NCBI GenBank assembly: GCA_035351315.1
Contig: DAOPVX010000009.1
Location: 1-27,890 of the forward strand
DNA from: UBA1359 sp029570385
Lineage (GTDB): Bacteria; Patescibacteriota; Patescibacteriia; Patescibacteriales; Patescibacteriaceae
Direction of reading: 5' to 3'
DNA: 27,890 bases
Under the pieces are notes generated by a model. The model searched no databases, was not told the DNA's origin, and saw only the letters and a list, made by a program, of their open reading frames with translations. Both the position numbers and the translations under genes were made by a program. Positions within the stretch are counted from its first letter, which is position 1, and each line of letters begins with the position of its first letter. Of this stretch, positions 23,528 through 27,890 are shown in pieces.

Positions 23528-24115
23528 TCAAGTTACGGCTCGACGGAAAAAACGACGATACAGCCAATAAACCGCTATGATCACCAAGATTAAGGCTAGA
23601 TAGCCATAAAAATTAGAAATATACTGCCAATGGCGAGCGCCGACATAACCAATGCCAGTCAATAAAGTAACATAAATTATCTGGCCGAACAAACTGCAAA
23701 TAATAAATTTTTTAAAATCGGACCGCGCTAAGCCGGCAATTAAGTTGATAAGCGGACCGAAGCTGGTTAAGAAAAAACGGCTGACAAAAATGGTGCGCGT
23801 GGAATGAGCTGTAAAAACCCTGTTAATTTGTTGAAATTTATTTGACTTGAGCAGGCGCTTAAAACCAAGACGAATTAATACATCTTGGCCATAAATAAAA
23901 GCCAAGCTATAGGATAACAAATCACCAACAACAGAACCAACCAGACCAAACAAAAAAACTAAAGAATAATCCAGATAACCTAAAGCAACTAGCGCACCAG
24001 CGGCAATCAAGGCTGAGCTAGCCGGCGCAATATTAAATAAGGCGGCAAGAAAAACAATAAGTAGTAAAGCCCAATATTGGTAGGCAATAAGAATAGTTAG
24101 TATTTGGTCTAGCAT
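23528..24115 (-). CDS. DedA/SNARE-associated family membrane protein
   Basis: 195 residues with about five hydrophobic helices. The family pattern is visible: an N-terminal re-entrant region (FNIAPASSALIAAGALVALG), GLVGSVVGDLLSYSLAFIYG, then FVSRFFLTSFGPLINLIAGLARSDFKKF, which corresponds to the conserved R-F-x-P-x-x-R-x-x-x-x-x-x-A-G-x-x-x-M/F segment. DedA proteins are implicated in lipid flipping, such as undecaprenyl phosphate recycling. The open frame extends to an ATG at 24142, but the ATG at 24115 gives the more usual start. It shares no clear promoter with its neighbours. Confidence 0.85.
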   Translation of the reverse strand: MLDQILTILIAYQYWALLLIVFLAALFNIAPASSALIAAGALVALGYLDYSLVFLFGLVGSVVGDLLSYSLAFIYGQDVLIRLGFKRLLKSNKFQQINRVFTAHSTRTIFVSRFFLTSFGPLINLIAGLARSDFKKFIICSLFGQIIYVTLLTGIGYVGARHWQYISNFYGYLALILVIIAVYWLYRRFFRRAVT

Positions 24116-24168
24116 GAACCAGTAATGATAAATAATAACCATTAAAACTTTACCACTTAATCGCTGTT

Positions 24169-24303
24169 ATGGCCAGTGACTGTGAAGAAACTTCAATCTT
24201 AATGGCAAGTAAACGGGCACGATATATGCTGGTAATTATTGATTTTGATCCGCGCAAGAAACAATTTATCATCAACAATCCCGGCACCAAAAATAATATT
24301 TAG
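24169..24303 (+). pseudogene. Relic of a C39-like cysteine peptidase gene with internal deletion
   Basis: A 44-codon plus-strand frame reads ASDCEETSILMA, then directly RYMLVIIDFDPRKKQF and NNPGTKNN, then a stop. In C39-like peptidases the first part matches the catalytic-Cys segment (CEEAS.LMA) and the second part the later segment around the catalytic His (YHMLVI..D...K.F..NDPGT). The stretch of several dozen residues between them is missing, and the His is replaced by Arg-Tyr. No promoter or Shine-Dalgarno sequence is visible. It is the only plus-strand coding trace in an otherwise minus-strand region. Family assignment is from memory. Confidence 0.5.
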
Positions 24304-24309
24304 CCAAAG

Positions 24310-24335
24310 AAAAAACCAGTTTTTAGAGAACTGGT
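24310..24335 (-). terminator. Intrinsic terminator of the small membrane-protein gene
   Basis: Minus strand: ACCAGTT (24335-24329), a 7-nt loop, AACTGGT (24321-24315), then a T run to 24310. It lies 55 nt beyond the stop codon of the 31-codon gene. Confidence 0.8.
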
Positions 24336-24389
24336 AAACTCTTTTTAAATGTTATTCCCTCTCCCCCCTTGGGGTTGAGGTGGTTTAGT

Positions 24390-24485
24390 TTAGATGTCGT
24401 GGTCGTCGAACATCTTGACAAACAGAAAAACAAGGGCCCAAGCCAATATAAATGGCAGGATGGCGAGGAACATTCGAAGTAACAT
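24390..24485 (-). CDS. Very small single-pass membrane protein (31 residues)
   Basis: An ATG at 24485-24483 opens 31 codons ending in TAA. The product starts MLLRMFLAILPFILAW, continues as a hydrophobic helix to about residue 23 and ends in an acidic tail (KMFDDHDI): one membrane helix, probably with the C-terminus charged at the membrane surface. Its reality rests on a complete expression unit. A perfect consensus promoter lies 55-85 nt upstream, AAGGAGGT sits 5 nt before the ATG, and an intrinsic terminator follows. It lies between tRNA-Gln and the C39 relic. I do not recognise a family. It could be a membrane-complex subunit, a toxin of a type I toxin-antitoxin pair, or a regulatory small protein. 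Confidence 0.8.
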   Translation of the reverse strand: MLLRMFLAILPFILAWALVFLFVKMFDDHDI

Positions 24486-24490
24486 GTTCC

Positions 24491-24498
24491 ACCTCCTT
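24491..24498 (-). promoter_or_regulatory. Strong Shine-Dalgarno sequence of the 31-codon gene
   Basis: Minus strand AAGGAGGT (24498-24491) with 5 nt to the ATG. It is the only strong Shine-Dalgarno sequence I found at a gene start in this window, and it decides that this short frame is translated. Confidence 0.85.
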
Positions 24499-24540
24499 CT
24501 TTTTTTTATTTATTTTTAAAATACAATTTGATGATATTAA

Positions 24541-24569
24541 ATTATATCATAGTTCTGCTAATTTGTCAA
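24541..24569 (-). promoter_or_regulatory. Perfect consensus promoter of the 31-codon gene
   Basis: Minus strand: TTGACA (24569-24564), a spacer of exactly 17 nt and TATAAT (24546-24541), with TGA before the -10 (extended). Both hexamers match the sigma-70 consensus fully. The leader would be about 50 nt. Confidence 0.88.
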
Positions 24570-24612
24570 TGATTTTATATCAAATTAAATATTAATTATG
24601 ATTATAGTGCAA

Positions 24613-24660
24613 CAAAAAAACAAGCTTTAGCCTGTCTTTATTATTGCTGACGACGCTTGT
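24613..24660 (-). terminator. Terminator downstream of tRNA-Gln
   Basis: Minus strand: ACAAGC (24660-24655) pairs with GCTTGT (24625-24620), followed by seven T residues. The 29-nt interior can form further short pairs (AGC/GCT). Confidence 0.65.
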
Positions 24661-24684
24661 CTTTTTCCTAAAACGGTAGTAGTG

Positions 24685-24755
24685 CTCGGGGACAAGGATT
24701 TGAACCTCGATTAACAGGGCCAGAACCTGTCGTCCTACCATTAGACGATCCCCGA
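24685..24755 (-). tRNA. tRNA-Gln (anticodon CTG)
   Basis: Cloverleaf read on the minus strand. Acceptor TCGGGGA pairs fully with TCCCCGA. The D arm is GTCT/GGAC with AATGGTA loop. Anticodon stem ACAGG/CCTGT encloses the loop TTCTGGC, giving anticodon CTG. The variable loop is TAAT, and the T arm is CGAGG-TTCAAAT-CCTTG. The discriminator base is G, as in E. coli tRNA-Gln. CCA is not encoded. It lies 17 nt after the patatin gene stop and may be processed from that transcript or use a weak promoter (TTGCCA, 18 nt, TAAATA) overlapping the patatin gene end. Confidence 0.93.
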
Positions 24756-24772
24756 AGAATGCTCTTATTTAA

Positions 24773-25639
24773 TCATATCTTGCCTAGCTTGGCAAGAGCT
24801 TGACGAACAGCCGGCAAACGACGGCGCATTGCCTCCTCGCCAAGCTTAATAAATTTTGCCGTCTGATCAAACTGAAAAGTATCAATAATATCATCAAAAA
24901 CCGGACGAACGATAATTAAACGCTGGCGATCACTCTTAATCTTCGCGAGTTGATATTTAACCGATTGCTCTCGGATAATAGTATACGCTTGGACCAAGGT
25001 CGTAAACAAGGTCGGCTTGGTTTGAAAATGAGCTGATGGCTGAACCGATAAATCCATGGCAATAATAATCTGGGCGCCGAGCTGAGCGACAACGCTAGCC
25101 GGCGTGATATTAATCGAACCACCATCAATCAAATAACGCCGGTTGAGTTTAACCGGCGGCAATAGTCCAGGAATAGCAATGCTAGCTAAAACTGCTTGAG
25201 CAATACTGCCTTGACGTAAAATAACTTCCTGACCATTGGCCAAATCGGTGGCCACGATGGCTAATGGTATTTGGCAATCTGTAAATTGTTTTCGGCCGAA
25301 CAGCTGGTTGACGAATTTTTTAATTTTCTGGCCGGCTAAAAATGAATAGCGTGGATTGCCAATATCCACAAATTGCCGCCAGGCCTTAGAACGATCAAAA
25401 GTCAGACAAAGTTCTTCTAACTTGTCAAACGGCTGGCCAAGGGCTAACCAGGCGCCAATAATTGCTCCGATACTAGTGCCGGCGATATAACTAATTTTGA
25501 TACCAGTTTGAGACAGGATTTTAAGAGCGCCGATATGAGCCAATCCGCGAGCGCCGCCACCACCCAAAGCCAAACCGACCGATGGGCCGACATGCTTGCT
25601 TGTTTTTAACTGTTTAGGCTTCGCCAACGATTTGACCAT
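24773..25639 (-). CDS. Patatin-like phospholipase (RssA/YchK type)
   Basis: 288 residues, lipid acyl hydrolase fold. The oxyanion loop is GGGGARG (26-32), the nucleophile motif is GTSIG (54-58, Ser56) and the catalytic Asp is in DGG (172-174), so the Ser-Asp dyad is intact. There is no signal peptide, indicating a cytoplasmic or peripheral membrane enzyme acting on phospholipids. The ATG at 25639 lies inside the end of dnaX (26-bp overlap), indicating translational coupling. The stop is TGA, a useful sign that TGA is not reassigned here. Confidence 0.92.
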   Translation of the reverse strand: MVKSLAKPKQLKTSKHVGPSVGLALGGGGARGLAHIGALKILSQTGIKISYIAGTSIGAIIGAWLALGQPFDKLEELCLTFDRSKAWRQFVDIGNPRYSFLAGQKIKKFVNQLFGRKQFTDCQIPLAIVATDLANGQEVILRQGSIAQAVLASIAIPGLLPPVKLNRRYLIDGGSINITPASVVAQLGAQIIIAMDLSVQPSAHFQTKPTLFTTLVQAYTIIREQSVKYQLAKIKSDRQRLIIVRPVFDDIIDTFQFDQTAKFIKLGEEAMRRRLPAVRQALAKLGKI

Positions 25640-27221
25640 CGAAAATTTCTAATAAATTATTGATTGCTGAATCATCTGACGGCGTAACTGGCGTTGAACC
25701 AGTCGATGATTGTTTCTTTTCCAGCTTAATGTCCAAATCAGCTAATAATTTAGTGGCAATCATGACCGGCCGATGATAAACTTCGGCCAAAATTTCTTCT
25801 AGCAGGTGTTTGATTTTAGGCTGATTGACTTGATCTTGATGAAATTTATAGCGAAAGAGTAAACAGACTTGCTGGCCATCTAATTGTGGCTGACAAGCCT
25901 TAAGTGTGACTGATAAGCCGGCATTACGACCCTTGACCATATCTAAAACCGTTGGCCATTGATTCAATAAATCATCAATTAATAGTGGCGGCTGGCTGGC
26001 TGTTGCATCATACTTGATCTCATTAATCGCTTCGCTGATTTTATCGGTCTCTTGATTACCACCCGGCGACTGAGATGGGTTTATTGGACGGCTGGCGGCT
26101 GGCGGCTCAGCCGGCTGCAAAACTTTAACAATAGCCAATTCAATCGGTAATTGACTGATAAAAGCCTCCTTGCTTTCATTAAAAGCTTGCAAAAAAACTT
26201 GCAATAATTGCACCAGACGATTAATCGACAACCGCTGACGCAAATCTAACAAGCCGAAGGCGTCATCATCGCCCCACTGCGCTTGGTAATTGGGTAATAA
26301 TTGTGGATTGATTTTGCTTAATAACAATTGACGTAAAAGCTCAATTAAATCTTGTAAAAAAACTCGAACATCGCGGCCGTCAGTCACCAGCTGATTAACC
26401 AGGCCAATGGCCTCAATCGCTTTTTGGTCTACTAAGGCGGTTAAAAACTGGCTAATCAAGACCATATCACTATTGGGAGCCAATAAATAAAAATCCTCCA
26501 TCGTTAAGGTGGCTGGTCCATCTTGAGCCGGTTGACTAATAGCCAGTAATTGTCCGAGCAAGCTCTCGGCATCACGAAGGTGGCCCTGAGAATTCTTGGC
26601 AATGGCCGCCAAAACAGCATCATCAGCCGCCCAACCCTCCTGTTTCAAGATATATTGCAATTTCTTCGCCATATCGGTCGGACTAATCTTCTTGAAGTCA
26701 AAACGCTCACAACGGGAAATAACCGTGGCGGGAATCTTATGAACTTCGGTCGTGCATAAAATAAAAATCACTTTCTGAGGCGGCTCTTCCAAAGTTTTTA
26801 ACAAAGCATTGAATGACGAATTGGACAGCATGTGGACTTCATCAATAATGAAGACTTTATATTGTCCACTACTGGGCGCTAGCCGACTGCTGGCAATAAT
26901 GTTTTCTCGGACATTATCAACACCGGTCTGGCTGGCCGCATCAATTTCAATAATATCTAGCGACTGACCAGCGGCGATAGCCAAGCAGTTGACGCACTGA
27001 TTACAAGGTTCAGCCGAATCAGCCGGCCGATTTAAACAATTAAGCGCCTTAGCCAATAATCTGGCAATAGTTGTCTTACCGACCGCCCGCGGACCGCAAA
27101 ATAAATAAGCTGAAGCCACCTGCTGCCGCTTAATTTCTTCAGATAATGTTATTTTGATATGGCTTTGACCGAAAACTTCAGCAAAACTCTGAGGACGATA
27201 TTGGCGGTAAAGGGTAGACAT
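25614..27221 (-). CDS. dnaX: DNA polymerase III subunit gamma/tau
   Basis: Clamp-loader ATPase of the replicative polymerase. The Walker A motif GPRAVGKT is at residues 43-50, and the zinc module is Cys62, Cys73, Cys76 and Cys79. The Walker B/DExx motif IDEVHMLS and sensor region TTEVHKIPATVISRCERFDF follow, then lid and collar helices. At 535 residues the protein carries a C-terminal tau-like extension from about residue 375, rich in Pro, Ser and Gln at its start. I did not find an obvious programmed-frameshift cassette. The ATG at 27221 has no Shine-Dalgarno sequence. It is preceded by the methyltransferase gene 15 nt upstream, so the three genes likely form one operon with the patatin gene. 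Confidence 0.95.
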   Translation of the reverse strand: MSTLYRQYRPQSFAEVFGQSHIKITLSEEIKRQQVASAYLFCGPRAVGKTTIARLLAKALNCLNRPADSAEPCNQCVNCLAIAAGQSLDIIEIDAASQTGVDNVRENIIASSRLAPSSGQYKVFIIDEVHMLSNSSFNALLKTLEEPPQKVIFILCTTEVHKIPATVISRCERFDFKKISPTDMAKKLQYILKQEGWAADDAVLAAIAKNSQGHLRDAESLLGQLLAISQPAQDGPATLTMEDFYLLAPNSDMVLISQFLTALVDQKAIEAIGLVNQLVTDGRDVRVFLQDLIELLRQLLLSKINPQLLPNYQAQWGDDDAFGLLDLRQRLSINRLVQLLQVFLQAFNESKEAFISQLPIELAIVKVLQPAEPPAASRPINPSQSPGGNQETDKISEAINEIKYDATASQPPLLIDDLLNQWPTVLDMVKGRNAGLSVTLKACQPQLDGQQVCLLFRYKFHQDQVNQPKIKHLLEEILAEVYHRPVMIATKLLADLDIKLEKKQSSTGSTPVTPSDDSAINNLLEIFDGQIVGEA

Positions 27222-27236
27222 AACGAAAATGATTTA

Positions 27237-27890
27237 TTAACTGATTTTTTGATAAACAAAGAAGCCGTCTCTAATTTCTTTATTAGTTTTTGATTGGACT
27301 AACTTGAAATCATGCTCTTTGAAAAAAGAAGTAAGATTGTCCGGATAATAGGCGCGGATATGTAATAATTCAACCCGTTCTTCCGGTAAAAAATGAATAA
27401 CTTCGTTGCGTAGTCGGATAACAAATTTTTTATTAAATAAAAAGAAAAATTTAAATAAAATGGCGCCGATAGATTTTTCTTTAACCATTTCCAGACTGAG
27501 CTTGCCACAGCTAGGGTCAATACCGACATTGCGCAAAGGACTAATCAACCATTGAGCCATTTTTTTATCGGATAAATATTTGGCATAAAAATTAAATAAT
27601 TGCAAATCCTCGGAGTTATCTAAGCTGTTGCGAATTCTAATATCTAAAAACAATAAATCGTTCTTTTTAAGAATGCTGTAAAGACTATCAATAATATTAG
27701 TTTGATTGACATTGCTGATAGTTCCGCCAAGAAATAAAAACCCCCGACAATCAAAGTCATCAGTTAATTGTTCAATTTCATCACGAAAATCCTCGCTGAC
27801 CAAATCGGCGCATAAAAATTGATTGTCAATCTTGAGCTCAGCCAGATTATTAACAGCTAAATCCAACATCTGTCGCGATGAATCAACACC
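27237..27890 (-). CDS. Partial SAM-dependent methyltransferase, EgtD-like
   Basis: The C-terminal part of a methyltransferase whose 5' end lies beyond the right edge. The first Met in the frame (27869) is not the start, because the frame continues as GVDSSRQMLDLA. This is the motif II region of a Rossmann methyltransferase (GID.S..ML..A). Further on, GFLFLGGTISNVNQTNIIDSL and LLFLDIRI match the EgtD / histidine-specific methyltransferase-like family (assignment from motif wording). The real substrate is unknown; the pathway for ergothioneine is not visible here. It sits 15 nt upstream of dnaX on the same strand. Confidence 0.75.
   Translation of the reverse strand, partial: GVDSSRQMLDLAVNNLAELKIDNQFLCADLVSEDFRDEIEQLTDDFDCRGFLFLGGTISNVNQTNIIDSLYSILKKNDLLFLDIRIRNSLDNSEDLQLFNFYAKYLSDKKMAQWLISPLRNVGIDPSCGKLSLEMVKEKSIGAILFKFFFLFNKKFVIRLRNEVIHFLPEERVELLHIRAYYPDNLTSFFKEHDFKLVQSKTNKEIRDGFFVYQKIS

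Noticed and set aside
24773..24775. TGA recoded as glycine (as in Gracilibacteria/SR1)
   Set aside because: The patatin gene ends properly at TGA, and read-through would run into the tRNA gene.

Overview
The window looks like a chromosomal segment of a low-GC bacterium of the Candidate Phyla Radiation (Patescibacteria). This is inferred from gene content, not from a marker-gene match. The signs are an eukaryote-like (type 2) isoleucyl-tRNA synthetase, a threonyl-tRNA synthetase without a TGS domain, a lemA/htpX pair, a pseudopilin, large secreted Ig-like/peptidoglycan-binding proteins, DUF5652 and CxxC-x17-CxxC proteins. Genes are densely packed and nearly all lack a Shine-Dalgarno sequence. 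Stops are TAA, TAG and TGA, so I see no sign of TGA recoding. There is no rRNA, CRISPR array, transposase or phage gene.

Layout. Positions 1-5596 are minus strand: a pseudopilin gene, then ileS (own promoter), lemA, htpX and the start of an unknown gene. uvrB (5665-7488, plus) diverges from the pseudopilin gene and encodes a protein with no C-terminal UVR domain. Two minus-strand genes of unknown function (7494-8461) and a small PGPGW-type membrane gene (plus) follow. thrS (8793-10595, minus) has a complete T-box-type leader: a promoter, a UGGNACC-bulge antiterminator, and an overlapping 19-bp terminator. Back to back with its promoter, a plus-strand promoter drives a structured RNA of about 180 nt that ends in its own terminator (10864-11046). 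A three-gene plus operon (thioredoxin-like, Cys-rich membrane protein, helical protein; 11179-12636) comes next.

Positions 12637-23382 are all minus strand: gpmA with an apparent substitution of the second catalytic histidine, a GT-C-type membrane protein, an 868-residue secreted protein, a membrane-bound CAP-domain protein, DUF5652, a SIMPL protein, an MFS transporter, an ABC-F ATPase and a zinc-ribbon protein. A DedA-like gene follows at 23528-24115.

The interval 24116-24772 is gene-poor but not empty. It holds the relic of a C39-like peptidase gene, a tRNA-Gln(CTG) gene with a terminator, and a very small gene (31 codons, one membrane helix). That small gene has a perfect consensus promoter, the only strong Shine-Dalgarno sequence I found at a gene start here, and its own terminator. 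The right edge carries a patatin-like hydrolase gene overlapping dnaX, and a partial EgtD-like methyltransferase gene running off the window.

The most noteworthy items are the thrS T-box leader, the adjacent structured RNA, the highly expressed-looking small membrane protein, the GpmA active-site change and the truncated UvrB.
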